NCBI RefSeq assembly: GCF_023898315.1
Contig: NC_064621.1
Span: 19,590,501 to 19,654,500 of the forward strand
Length of the DNA: 64,000 nucleotides
Direction of reading: 5' to 3'
Source: Schistocerca nitens
Taxonomy: Eukaryota > Arthropoda > Insecta > Orthoptera > Acrididae
The notes beneath the pieces are model-generated. The model ran no database searches and was not told where the DNA came from. It saw only the letters and a program-made list of their open reading frames with translations. Numbering within the stretch: position 1 is the stretch's first letter; each line of letters opens with the position of its first letter. Shown piece after piece: positions 25,002-34,864 of the stretch. Both the position numbers and the translations under genes were made by a program.

Positions 25002-25490
25002 TAGTCCCGCCCTCTATATTTCCATTTACTATCATTGTTCGAGTGTTACGTAGCAGTTGTATGTTTTTCCGTAGTAATTGGCAGCTGTTCCTTAGCAAAT
25101 GTCAGTTATTGTTTATCAACTCTCAAGCAGTGTATAACACGGCCATCTATACGTAGCTCCCTAGAGACTAACGACAGCGCGCACAGAGGCACTTAATTTG
25201 TCATTGTTCCTGCACCTCATATGTGAATGGACGGAGAAGAAGCCTTAATATGTAATACAACGGGAAGTATGTTTTGAGATGCGCTTCTCAGTGGTTTGCA
25301 GCGTCTGCACTTTATGTAGACAGGCTCGAGAGGAATTTGTCATCTAACCATCTGCTCTGACCAGCGACGTAACATGGAATAAGGAGGAGTTTCAACAAAT
25401 GTACAAGTAGGAAACAAAGACAAAAATATCGAAATAAGCAGTTTTCTTATATATAAGAACAACGGGCTTGTGAGATGTTGCTACAAAATA
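25002..25490. other. No recognisable feature
   Basis: Spacer up to the TA dinucleotide (25489-25490) that marks insertion of the next element. No gene recognised. Confidence 0.5.
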
Positions 25491-25599
25491 CAGGGTGTAT
25501 CAAAAATAATTATCCGATTTGGTACGTCTATATTTATGAAACTGATAAGCATATGCAATGAATTTTGTTTTTTGATTAACTCAAAAACTTTTTTTCCAT

Positions 25600-26365
25600 A
25601 CCTTTTAATAGGTGTACAATATGCCCCCATTGAGATGCACGGCTTTTGTCAATGCGGTATTCAAGTTGTTTCCACAACTGCAGCGAACATGGCTTGAATT
25701 ACAGCTGCCACAGCTGCTGTTATGCGATGTCTCAGTTCATTCATTGTTGTTGGTAACGGAGGCACGTAAACAGATCCTTTTAAAAAAACCATAAGAAATA
25801 ATCACATACAGTCAGGTCCATTTACCTTGGAGACCAGTAATGTAATTATTTGAATCAACGCGACAGATCTGTCGTTCAGTAACCCTTTGATTAAAAAATT
25901 TCCGCACTTCCAGATGTCAGTGTGGCGGTGCCCCATTCTGTTGTTAAATGAAGTCGTTCGAATCAGTCTTCAAGTGTGGGAAAAGAAAGCTCTCAAGCAT
26001 ATCGAGATATGGGCTTCCTGTAACGGTGTTCTCGAAAAAAAAAAAAAAATGGGCCATACACCTTTTTCCGTGCAACTACACAAAGCACATTAAATTTTTG
26101 AGTCTCCCTCTCATGCTATACAACTTCATGTGGTTGATCCATACCCCACGTTCCCATATTGTGATGGTACAACTTTCCATTTAAATAGAATGTTGCCGCG
26201 TCACTAAAAACAAAGTCTGGAAGAAAACTGTCATCCTCCATCTTGCCAAGAACGAAATTACAGAACTCCACACGTTGTTGTTTGTCACATTCATGAACAG
26301 CTTGCAGTAGCTGAATTTTGTACGGTTTCGTGTGTAAACGTCGACGCGACACACGTCAGACGGAC
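25600..26365 (-). pseudogene. Tc1/mariner-superfamily transposase, internal and C-terminal part
   Basis: Minus strand. The frame at 26352-26116 starts SRRRLHTKPYKIQLLQ (end of the DNA-binding domain), then NFVLGKMEDDSFLPDFVFSD, carrying the first catalytic aspartate; the following residue, usually E in FSDEATF, is A. A poly-A run near 26034-26049 and decay break the frame. C-terminal sequence near 25760-25600 reads NELRHRITAAVAAV, typical of the last helices. The N-terminal portion lies 7 kb away at 33570-33713 because another transposon inserted between them. Confidence 0.75.
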
Positions 26366-26629
26366 TCAAAGAATAAAATGAAGCAAATGCTTTTCCTTCG
26401 AATTTCGAAGCTAAAGCTTCGGAATTTATGAATGAAATGTGAAGCAAGAGCTTTTGCTTGTGGGGACAAAAAGAACAATGAAAGCTTTTGCCTTCCCCTT
26501 GAGCTCTTGCTTCGGTATTAGATGAACTGTAAGAATAAAGAGAAGCTCTGACTTCATTCTGGAAGCAATTGACTGTAAAACTTGAAGGCTGGTCAGTAGC
26601 AGGCTCAAGTTGGCCGAGTGCACATATGG

Positions 26630-27703
26630 CTCAAATAGCAGCACGTTTACGTCGCGAAACATGCTACAGACCACGTCGATGTCCACCTGGAGAGCATTAT
26701 GAAACTCTGTATCGCTTCAACGAAGAAAATGTTAAGTGGACTGCAAAGCATTTTCTGACAGAGACAGGGGAAAGAAGAGGTTGAGCACTATCGTCGGAAC
26801 AGAAGATGAAGATTTTCCTTCGGTATGTAGCTGATCCAGGATTCCAGTCTGGAATAGCAGAAGAAATGGGAATTCATCAAACTACAGTGAGTAAAACAGT
26901 GAGTGGTGTTTATAAAAGATAATGGAAAAAGCTGATTTGTTGATCAACTTTGCGTCATCAACAAATGATATTACTGTGGCTAAAAATGAGTGACTACAAA
27001 AATGTAAATTTCCAAGTGCTGTTGGTGTAATTGACTGTACACATGCGCGAATTCCAATACCTGTGCAATTTGGCGACGAATATATCAACAGAAAGGGTTT
27101 TGCTAGTATAAATGTGCAGGCTACATGCAATGTGAAGGAACAGTTCACTAGTGTTGAGGCTAGCTGGCTCGGGTCGGTACATTACAATCGAGTATGGAGA
27201 AATTCAAGTGTCTGGAAAGTGCTGAGTGAATGTAAGAATACTGCTCTTTTGGGTGATGAAGGCTATGGCCTAGAGCCCTGGCTGATGACCCCCTTTCGTA
27301 ATCCAACTGAGGACAGTCACAAGTCATTCAATAACCTTTTAAAAAATGAAAGAGTTGTGGTGAAGCGTTGCTTTGGTCAGCTGAAGAGGCAGTTTCCTGT
27401 TTTGCAGTATATGTGGATGGATGGATATGGTGTTGTGGGCGCTCAACAGTGTAGTCTTTAGCGCCCGTGCAGTATATGTGTAGAGTTGCCTTACCAAATG
27501 TTCCAACAACAATAGCTTGCTGCTTTATACTATATAATGTTGCGAAACATCTACAAGATGAAGATTTTGAAGACACGGCACAGGATTTATATGAAGATGG
27601 TGATAATGAGGAGGAGGAGCCTTTAACTGAAGCGGATATTCTTCGGAGAGGACGTCAAAGAAAACAAGAAATTGCAGCTCTAATACAAAATGCAGGGTTT
27701 TGA
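26630..27703 (+). pseudogene. PIF/Harbinger transposase (HARBI1-like), broken
   Basis: DDE_Tnp_4 family transposase. The N-terminal frame has YRPRRCPPGEHYETLYRFNE and ends in a stop at 26782. The next frame has GIAEEMGIHQTTVSKTV, a helix-turn-helix. The catalytic part contains VGVIDCTHARIPIP (first D), YINRKGFASINVQATCN and LLGDEGYGLEPWLMTPF (second D). The expected third acidic residue in the VxVERCFGxLK block is K (VVVKRCFGQLK, near 27360), so the catalytic triad is incomplete. A frame break near 27460 leads to an acidic C-terminus ending at 27703. The copy is inactive. Confidence 0.9.
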
Positions 27704-27765
27704 ATTTTTTATTTATGAAAAGATACAAAACAACTGATCGTCTACAACAAAAGGAATAACACAGT

Positions 27766-28077
27766 CTACAGAACGGTATAGACATTAAAACTATTTTCAT
27801 TGTCCTCCTGTTGCAAATTGTTTACATTATTCATCTTTATATTAAGAAAGTTCATGAACACGGCTTCTTTTTCCATTTCCAGTCGAGTGAGGTGCAGTTG
27901 CCGTAGCAGCATCAGCCTATGTAATTCTGTGGTACTGAGCATCTTCGTCTCGTCTGCTTCTGGCAATGCTCCTTTCTTCAAGGGTGGTGGCCCGACATAT
28001 GGACTTGCTCTAGACGAAGAGGATGGTGGGCCAGCAAGAGGTGTCACATCTGTTCCTAGAAACACATACGTATACAA
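27766..28077 (-). pseudogene. Harbinger second protein, C-terminal exon-like fragment
   Basis: Minus-strand frame of 103 codons, rich in proline and serine at first (GPPPLKKGALPEADET), then a helical C-terminus (LLRQLHLTRLEMEKEAVF). In PIF/Harbinger elements the second ORF encodes a Myb/SANT-like DNA-binding partner that helps the transposase enter the nucleus and bind the ends. Position and orientation (convergent with the transposase, about 60 bp away) fit. Its N-terminal part is displaced to 32929-33372 by the LINE at 28234-32889. Confidence 0.6.
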
Positions 28078-28264
28078 CGGTACAACTTAACGCGTGTTTG
28101 CGTTTTTTGAAGATAACAGCGGAAACTTTCCTTCGCAAAGGGCTGCGAAATTTTGGCGGCCCAATTTAACTCTAGCCATGGCACTTAATGAAACTGAATA
28201 GCAAACATGGCTCTTACGTATCATATTACCACTGTTGTTGTTGTTGTGGTTGTTGTTGTGGTCT

Positions 28265-29758
28265 TCAGTCCTGAGATTGATTTGATGCAGCTCTCCATGC
28301 TACTCTATCCTGTGCAAGCTTCTTCATCTCCCAGTACTTACTGCAACCTACATCCTTCTGAATCTGCTTAGTGTACTCATCTCTTGGTCTACCTCTACGA
28401 TTTTTACCCTTCACGCTGCCCTCCAATGCTAAATTGGTGATCCCTTGATGCCTCAGAACATGTCCTACCAACCGGTCCCTTCTTCTAGTCAAGTTGTGCC
28501 ACAAACTCCTCCCCGATTCTATTCAATACCTCCTCATTAGTTATGTGATCTACCCATCTAATCTTCAGCATTCTTCTGTGGCACCACATTTCGAAAGCCT
28601 CTATCCTCTTCTTGTCTAAACTATTTATCGTCCATGTTTCACTTCCATATATGGCTACACTCCATACACATACTTTCAGAAACGACTTCCTGACACTTAA
28701 ATCTATACTCGATGTTAACAAATTTCTCATCTTCAGAAATGCTTTCCTTGCCATTGCCAGTCTACATTTTATATCTTCTCTACTTCGACCATCATCAGTT
28801 ATTTTGCTCCCCAAATAGCAAAACTCCTTTACTACTTTAAGTGTCTCATTTCCTAATCTAATTCCCTCAGCATCACCCGACTTAATTCGACTACATTCCA
28901 TGACCCTCATTTTGCATTTGTTGATGTTCATCTTATATCCTCCTTTCAAGGCACTGTCCATTCCATTCAACTACTCTTCCAAGTCCTTTGCTGTTTGTGA
29001 CAGAATTACAATGTCATCGACGAACCTCAAAGTTTTTATTTCTTCTCCATGGATTTTAATACCTACTCCGAATTTTCCTTCTGTTTCCTTTACTGCTTGC
29101 TCAATATACACATTGAATAACATCGGGGAGAGGCTACAAACCTGTCTCACTCTCTTCCCAACCACTGCTTCCCTTTCATGCCCCTCGACTCTCATAACTG
29201 CCATCTGGTATCTGTACAAATTGTAAATAGCCTTTCGCTCCCTGTATTTTACCCTTGCCACCTTTAGAATTTGAAAGAGAGTATTCCAGTCAACAGCTTT
29301 CTCTACGTCTACAAATGCTAGAAACGTAGGTTTGCCTTTCCTTAATCTTTCTTCTAAGCTAAGTCTTAGAATCAGTATTGCCTCACGTGTTCCAATATTT
29401 CTACTGATCTTCCCCGAGGTCGGCTTCTACTCGTTTTTCCATTCGTCTGTAAAGAATTTGCGTTATTATTTTGCAGCTGTGACTTATTAAACTGATAGTT
29501 CGGTAATTTTCACATCTGTCAACACCTGCTTTCTTTGGGATTGGAATTATTATATTCTTCTTGAAGTCTGGGGGTATTTCGCCTGTCTCATACATCTTGC
29601 TCACCAGATGGTAGAGCTTTGTCAGGACTGGCTCTCCCAAGGCAGTCAGTAGTTCTAACGGAATGTTGTCTACTCCTGGAGGCCTTGTTTCGACTCAGGT
29701 CTTTCAGTGCTCTGTCAAACTCTTCACGCAGTATCGTATCTCCCATTTCGTCTTCATC
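28265..29758 (-). pseudogene. RTE LINE copy B: reverse transcriptase half
   Basis: Minus strand, in frames 29640-29401, 29261-28971, 28970-28485 and 28504-28265. Motifs include IIPIPKKAGVDRCENYRTIS, LSPMLFNVYIEQAVK, LRFVDDIVILS (motif C with A changed to V), EFCYLGSKITDDGRS and a C-terminus with RRGRPRDEYTKQIQKDVGC. Frame changes occur near 29400, 28975 and 28495. The element joins its endonuclease half after removal of the Tc1-like insert at 29761-31131. Confidence 0.9.
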
Positions 29759-29760
29759 TA

Positions 29761-31131
29761 CACTCCTGGAAATGGAAAAAAGAACACATTGACACCGGTG
29801 TGTCAGACCCACCATACTTGCTCCGGACACTGCGAGAGGGCTGTACAAGCAATGATCACACGCACGGCACAGCGGACACACCAGGAACCGCGGTGTTGGC
29901 CGTCGAATGGCGCTAGCTGCGCAGCATTTGTGGACCGCCGCCGTCAGTGTCAGCCAGTTTGCCGTGGCATACGGAGCTCCATCGCAGTCTTTAACACTGG
30001 TAGCATGCCGCGACAGCGTGGACGTGAACCGTATGTGCAGTTGACGGACTTTGAGCGAGGGCGTATAGTGGGCATGCGGGAGGCCGGGTGGACGTACCGC
30101 CGAATTGCTCAACACGTGGGGCGTGAGGTCTCCACAGTACATCGATGTTGTCGCCAGTGGTCGGCGGAAGGTGCACGTGCCCGTCGACCTGGGACCGGAC
30201 CGCAGCGACGCACGGATGCACGCCAAGACCGTAGGATCCTACGCAGTGCCGTAGGGGACCGCACCGCCACTTCCCAGCAAATTAGGGACACTGTTGCTCC
30301 TGGGGTATCGGCGAGGACCATTCGCAACCGTCTCCATGAAGCTGGGCTACGGTCCCGCACACCGTTAGGCCGTCTTCCGCTCACGCCCCAACATCGTGCA
30401 GCCCGCCTCCAGTGGTGTCGCGACAGGCGTGAATGGAGGGACGAATGGAGACGTGTCGTCTTCAGCGATGAGAGTCGCTTCTGCCTTGGTGCCAATGATG
30501 GTCGTATGCGTGTTTGGCGCCGTGCAGGTGAGCGCCACAATCAGGGAGCGGTCTCCTACACTGGCCGTACACCACTGGTGATCGTCGAGGGGACACTGAA
30601 TAGTGCACGGTACATCCAAACCGTCATCGAACCCATCGTTCTACCATTCCTAGACCGGCAAGGGAACTTGCTGTTCCAACAGGACAATGCACGTCCGCAT
30701 GTATCCCGTGCCATCCAACGTGCTCTAGAAGGTGTAAGTCAACTACCCTGGCCAGCAAGATCTCCGGATCTGTCCCCCATTGAGCATGTTTGGGACTGGA
30801 TGAAGCGTCGTCTCACGCGGTCTGCACGTCCAGCACGAACGCTGGTCCAACTGAGGCGCCAGGTGGAAATGGCATGGCAAGCCGTTCCACAGGACTACAT
30901 CCAGCATCTCTACGATCGTCTCCATGGGAGAATAGCAGCCTGCATTGCTGCGAAAGGTGGATATACACTGTACTAGTGCCGACATTGTGCATGCTCTGTT
31001 GCCTGTGTCTATGTGCCTGTGGTTCTGTCAGTGTGATCATGTGATTTATCTGACCCCAGGAATGTGTCAATAAAGTTTCCCCTTCCTGGGACAATGAATT
31101 CACGGTGTTCTTATTTCAATTTCCAGGAGTG
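29761..31131 (+). mobile_element. Tc1-like transposon, GC-rich, innermost level of the nest
   Basis: Complete element of 1371 bp. Terminal inverted repeats of 27 bp with two mismatches: cactcctggaaatggaaaa at 29761 and its complement ending at 31131. The target TA is duplicated at 29759-29760 and 31132-31133. It sits in the coding region of RTE copy B, exactly between the codons for the EEDV and DEDEMGD segments. GC content is visibly higher than in the surroundings. It encodes a long uninterrupted transposase. Confidence 0.95.
30005..30976 (+). CDS. Tc1-family transposase with internal deletion, ORF intact
   Basis: 323 residues from the ATG at 30005 (MPRQRGREPYVQL); an upstream extension of the open frame is LINE sequence plus element leader and is not the start. 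N-terminus: two helix-turn-helix units (TYRRIAQHVGREVSTVHRC, then SARTIRNRLHEAGLRSRTP). Catalytic domain: VVFSDESRFCL (first D), LLFQQDNARPHVS (second D), SPDLSPIEHVWDW (E). By my count 32 residues separate the second D and the E, against 34 in Tc1. Between VWRRAGERHNQ and VSYTGRTPLV the usual block with MVWG is missing, which suggests an in-frame deletion of roughly 20 residues. The enzyme is thus probably defective although open. Confidence 0.9.
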   Translation: MPRQRGREPYVQLTDFERGRIVGMREAGWTYRRIAQHVGREVSTVHRCCRQWSAEGARARRPGTGPQRRTDARQDRRILRSAVGDRTATSQQIRDTVAPGVSARTIRNRLHEAGLRSRTPLGRLPLTPQHRAARLQWCRDRREWRDEWRRVVFSDESRFCLGANDGRMRVWRRAGERHNQGAVSYTGRTPLVIVEGTLNSARYIQTVIEPIVLPFLDRQGNLLFQQDNARPHVSRAIQRALEGVSQLPWPARSPDLSPIEHVWDWMKRRLTRSARPARTLVQLRRQVEMAWQAVPQDYIQHLYDRLHGRIAACIAAKGGYTLY

Positions 31132-32560
31132 TACATCCTCTTCCATTTCCATAATATTGTCCTCAAGTACATCGCCCTTGTATAAACCCTCTATATACTC
31201 CTTCCACCTTTCTGCTTTCCCTTCTTTGCTTAGAACTGGGTTGCCATCTGAGCTCTTGATATTCATACAAGTGGTTTTCTTCTCTCCAAAGGTCTTTTTA
31301 ATTTTCCTGTAGGCAGTATCTATCTTACCCCTAGTGAGACAAGTCTCTACATCCTTACATTTGTTCTCTAGCCATCCCTGGTTAGCCATTTTGCACTTTC
31401 TGTCTATCTCATTTTTAAAATGTTTTATTCCTTTTGGTTGCTTCATTTACTGCATTTTTATATTTTCTCCTTTCATCAATTAAATTCAATATTTCTTCTG
31501 TTACCCAAGGATTTCTATTAGCCCTAGTCTTTTTACCTACTTGATCCTCTGCTGCCTTCACTACTTCAACCCTCAAAGCTACCCATTCTTCTTCTACTGT
31601 ATTTCTTTCCCCCATTCCTGTCAATTGTTCCCTTATGCTCTCCCTGAAACACTGTACAACCTCTGGTTCTTGCAGTTTATCCAGGTCCCATCTCCTTAAA
31701 TTCCCACCTTTTTGCAGTTTCTTCAGTTTCAATCTGCAGTTCATAACCAATAGATTGTGGTCAGAATCCACATCTGCCCCTGGAAATGTCTTACAATTTA
31801 AAACCTGGTTCCTAAATCTCTGTCTTACAATTATATAATCTATCTGATACCTTCTAGTATCTCCAGGATTCTTCCATGTATACAACCTTCTTTTATGATT
31901 CTTGAACCAAGCTATGATTAAGTTATGCTCTGTGCAAAATTCTATCAGATGGCTTCCTCTTTCATTTCCTACCCCCAATCCATATTTACCTACTTTGTTT
32001 CCTTCTTTCCCTTTTCCTACTCTCGAATTCCAGTCACCCATGACTATTAAATTTTCGTCTCCCTTCACTACCTGAATAATTTCTTTTATCTCATCATACA
32101 TTTCATCAATTTCTTCGTCATCTGCAGAGCTAGTTGGCATATAAACTTGTATCTTGTAGTAGGCGTGGGCTTCGTGTCTATCTTGGCCACAATAATGCGT
32201 TCACTAGGCTGTTTGTAGCAGCTTACCCGCACTCCTATTTTTTTTATTCATTATTAAACCTACTCCTGCATTACCCCTATTTGATTTTGTATTTATAACC
32301 CTGTATTCGCCTGACCAAATGTCTTGTCCCTCCTGCCACCGAACTTCACTAATTCCCACTATATCTAACTTTAACGTATCCATTTCCCACTTTAAATTTT
32401 CTAACCTACCTGCCCGATTAAGGGATGTGACATTCCATGCTCCGATCCGTGGAACGCCAGTTTTTTTTTTCTCCTGATAACGACGTCCTCTTGAGTAGTC
32501 CCCGCCCGGAGATCCGAATGGGGGACTATTTTACCTCCGGAATATTTTACCCGAGAGGAC
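31111..32560 (-). pseudogene. RTE LINE copy B: endonuclease half
   Basis: Minus strand frames 32140-31415 and 31446-31111 plus broken sequence up to 32560. Endonuclease motifs seen: GAWNVTSLNRAGRLENLK near 32440, VMGDWNSRVGKG, and ADVDSDHNLLVMNCRL, the SDH catalytic motif of AP-like endonucleases. Frameshifts occur near 32140-32245 and near 31430. The first part before 31134 is LINE; 31111-31131 belongs to the inserted Tc1-like end. Confidence 0.88.
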
Positions 32561-32928
32561 GCCATCATCATTTAACAATACTGTAAAACTGCATGCCCTC
32601 GGGAAAAATTACGGCTGTGGTTTCCCCTTGCTTTCAGCCGTTCACAGTACCAGCACAGCTAGGCCGTGTTGGTTAATGTGACAAGGCCAGATCAGTCAAT
32701 CATCCAGACTGTTGCCCCTGCAACTACTGAAAAGGCTGCTGCCCCTCTTCAGGAACCACACGTTTGTCTGGCCTCTCAACAGATACCCCTCCGTTGTGGT
32801 TGCATCTACGGTACCGCCTTCTGTATCGCTGAGGCACGCAAGCCTCCCCATCAACAGCAAGGTGGGTGTTGATGGGGGGGGGGGGGGGAGATAAGTAGCA
32901 GTAATTAATTTTGTTTGACTAACAAAAA

Positions 32929-33372
32929 CTAGAACTGAATCTTCCCAGATAACTTTGAGTGCTCTACTGGCTCTACGGGCGATAGTGTAGATATGGTGCA
33001 ACCCCTATAATTTATCTTACCTGTTATCTGGTCCATTGTAGGATTCCCATCTCCTTGTAGCGAGCTGTAAAACTCTTTCTCCCAAACATTTAAAACAATC
33101 GATTTATTTCCCGTTCTGTTCTTATCCGCTTTCCTATTTAGTCTCGTTTTCATGTTACTAACTTTCTTTAGCAATTGTTTCCTGTCAATTTTAATGCTGG
33201 TATGAGTTTCAAATGAATATATAACATCTAGGATTGCTTCTTCTTTCTTTCATTTTGCTTCTGGAAGTTGTGACTTCTCTAATAACTAAGGATGATTTTC
33301 TAAAGCCGTGCCTAAAAGCAACATCGTATTTTCTGCACATACCAAGCTTTCATCTGAATCGGACGAGGACAT
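32929..33372 (-). pseudogene. Harbinger second protein, N-terminal fragment
   Basis: Minus strand. A start at 33372 reads MSSSDSDESLVCAENTMLL, then stops, then the frame at 33174-32929 contains KVSNMKTRLNRKADKNRTGN and NVWEKEFYSSLQGDGNPT. This resembles the conserved N-terminal segment of the second Harbinger protein. The continuation is at 28077-27766 on the other side of LINE copy B. Assignment to that gene rests on order, strand and general resemblance. Confidence 0.55.
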
Positions 33373-33395
33373 CTTCAGTCTATATATGACAGTAC

Positions 33396-33713
33396 TCACT
33401 GAAAATAAATGAAGCGCAATGCAGTTTCACGACAAAGGAAACAGTGATGAAGCCGGCTCTTGCTCAACAATGGTTTGCTGGAGTAAACGGTAGAGAGGAG
33501 AAGCAAAAGGTTATTCTTACAATCAGAAGCTAATGATTCTGCTTTTACCTTTTGTTGTGAAACTATGGCGGATGCATTCGACGTCTGCATCACTCCGAGA
33601 TGGCCCGGCGATTTGCCTTTACACAAACAACCTGTTTCTCGGAAATATTCATGACATCGTCTAATGCTCTGTCCTGTAGGAGGATCCACACCATATCTAG
33701 TACGAAAAGTCAC
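33396..33713 (-). pseudogene. Tc1/mariner-superfamily transposase, N-terminal part
   Basis: Minus-strand frame starting MTFRTRYGVDPPTGQSIRRC, followed by FRETGCLCKGKSPG, the first helix-turn-helix of the family whose later part lies at 25600-26365. After about codon 40 the frame is shifted, and from about 33540 downward the sequence belongs to the Harbinger element. It lies about 220 bp inside the right terminal repeat of the outermost element, the expected place for the start of its gene. Confidence 0.75.
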
Positions 33714-33935
33714 GCTAAACAGTTATTACTGACCCGCACTGCGGAAACGTAGAACACAACGCTTTCTTTTGTCCAGACACCATTTTTACTAAAACTGAAA
33801 TGAGCTCACGCTATTGCTACCTAGCGGGAACCATGTAAAACTCGAGTTTGCTCTTTCCAACAGTACGTTGTTGAAGCGCGTATCTCAAATTTAATTTTTT
33901 TTTTCACATCGGATGATACTTTTTGATACACCCTG

Positions 33936-34188
33936 TACTTTTGTGTGACATCACTGCATAGTGAACGTTTTGATACAGTCTACCTTTTTATAGCGCAGTT
34001 TGTAGTTATATTTTTATTGGTTGTGAGAGAAATTATATTTTTAAACTCCGCTGAATATGAGAAAGAAAATTATAATGTTTAGTCGATGTCAGTCTTTCTT
34101 TCTTTCCTTCACAAACTTTTTTTTTTTAATTCATGAAATTTATCGTTAGCTGTAGTGCTTTTTCTTACGATACTAGGTTCGTTTTCTT
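33936..34188. other. No recognisable feature
   Basis: AT-rich flank between the nested cluster and the SINE. Confidence 0.5.
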
Positions 34189-34199
34189 TCCGATAAACA

Positions 34200-34389
34200 A
34201 AGTGGTTCAAATGGCTCTGAGCACTATGGGACTTAACATCTGAGGTCATCGGTCCCCTAGAACTTAGAACTACTTAAACCTAACTAACCTAAGGACATCA
34301 CACACATCCATGCCCGAGGCAGAATTCGAACCTGCGACCGTAGCGGTCGCGCGGTTCCAGACTGAAGCGCCTAGAACCGCTCGGCCGGC
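34200..34389 (-). mobile_element. tRNA-derived SINE with 11-bp target duplication
   Basis: On the minus strand the head reads agccggccgagcggttctag (box-A-like) and includes GGTTCGAATTC (box B), so it derives from a tRNA gene, probably of leucine or serine type by its AGCGGTTCTAGGCGC stem. The unrelated body ends in ccatttgaaccac. It is flanked by tccgataaaca at 34189-34199 and 34390-34400. Transposition would depend on a LINE partner in trans. Confidence 0.95.
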
Positions 34390-34864
34390 TCCGATAAACA
34401 GTTAAAGTTCTTTATGTAACAACCGTTTCGATTTACTCACGACACACGCATATATTAGTTATTGGGTATCCAGTCTTTACTTCAGATATCTTGCTAAAGT
34501 GTATTTTTGGATGCTAGCTTCGACTTATAATCTCGTTTCAGATCACAGTGTGTACCGTTATCCCCTTGCATATTCGTAAATGCGTATCGTAGTCTCTACT
34601 TACGCTGTATACCTAAAGCGTGTTTCTAGATACTATTTATTTACGAAATATAATTTTTAAGTTTTTACTGTATGTTGTGATATCCATTACAGCTACAATA
34701 CTTCTTTTTACGATACTTGAGCCGTTTTAAACGTCTAAAACTGTGCAAGGCGCATTACTCCAGTTGTAGGTTGCCTGTATGGCGGGAACGAGGAAGCAAC
34801 AGGAATTTGGCATTCAGTGTTTCATATAACAGGCCGAATTCAAAAATTTATAACGCTCTCATAA
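34390..34864. other. No recognisable feature
   Basis: Spacer up to the TAA (34862-34864) bordering the next element. Nothing recognised. Confidence 0.5.

Larger units (their letters stand above)
28234..32889 (-). mobile_element. RTE-clade LINE copy B, full length, third level of the nest
   Basis: Runs from its (CAA)n-type 3' tail (gttgttgttgttgtgg from 28234) to the same 5' leader as copy C (complement of 32640-32875; the leader's ggggaggcttgcgtgcctcag is readable near 32835-32856), ending in a G run at 32875-32889. It interrupts the Harbinger second gene. It is itself interrupted at 29759-31133 by a Tc1-like transposon. Flanking target duplications could not be identified. The coding region is frameshifted and therefore inactive. 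Confidence 0.9.
26380..33540. mobile_element. PIF/Harbinger element (second level, limits approximate)
   Basis: Carries two convergent genes, as Harbinger elements do: a HARBI1-type transposase on the plus strand (26630-27703) and a second Myb/SANT-like protein on the minus strand. The second gene is itself split (27766-28077 and 32929-33372) by an RTE LINE. The exact ends were not determined; tgtaagaataa-like sequence occurs near 26526-26537 and as its complement near 33515-33525. The usual TTA/TAA duplication could not be confirmed. Confidence 0.7.
25491..33935 (-). mobile_element. Tc1/mariner-superfamily element, outermost shell of a four-level nest
   Basis: Termini are perfect inverted repeats of 16 bp, cagggtgtatcaaaaa starting at 25491 and its complement ending at 33935. 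Similarity continues inward, and the element is flanked by TA on both sides (25489-25490 and 33936-33937). Transposase pieces on the minus strand lie at both ends: N-terminal at 33713-33570, internal and C-terminal at 26360-25600. The middle is occupied by a Harbinger element with further insertions. Without the inserts this would be a typical element of roughly 1.3-1.5 kb. Confidence 0.85.

Noticed and set aside
29663-30004. N-terminal extension of the Tc1-like transposase
   Set aside because: The open frame continues upstream into RTE sequence and the element leader; the ATG at 30005 starts the conserved transposase.
34200-34389. Functional tRNA gene
   Set aside because: The tRNA-like part lacks a complete cloverleaf with matching acceptor stem and is fused to a SINE body flanked by a target duplication. 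The same holds for 9291-9473 and 48023-48210.
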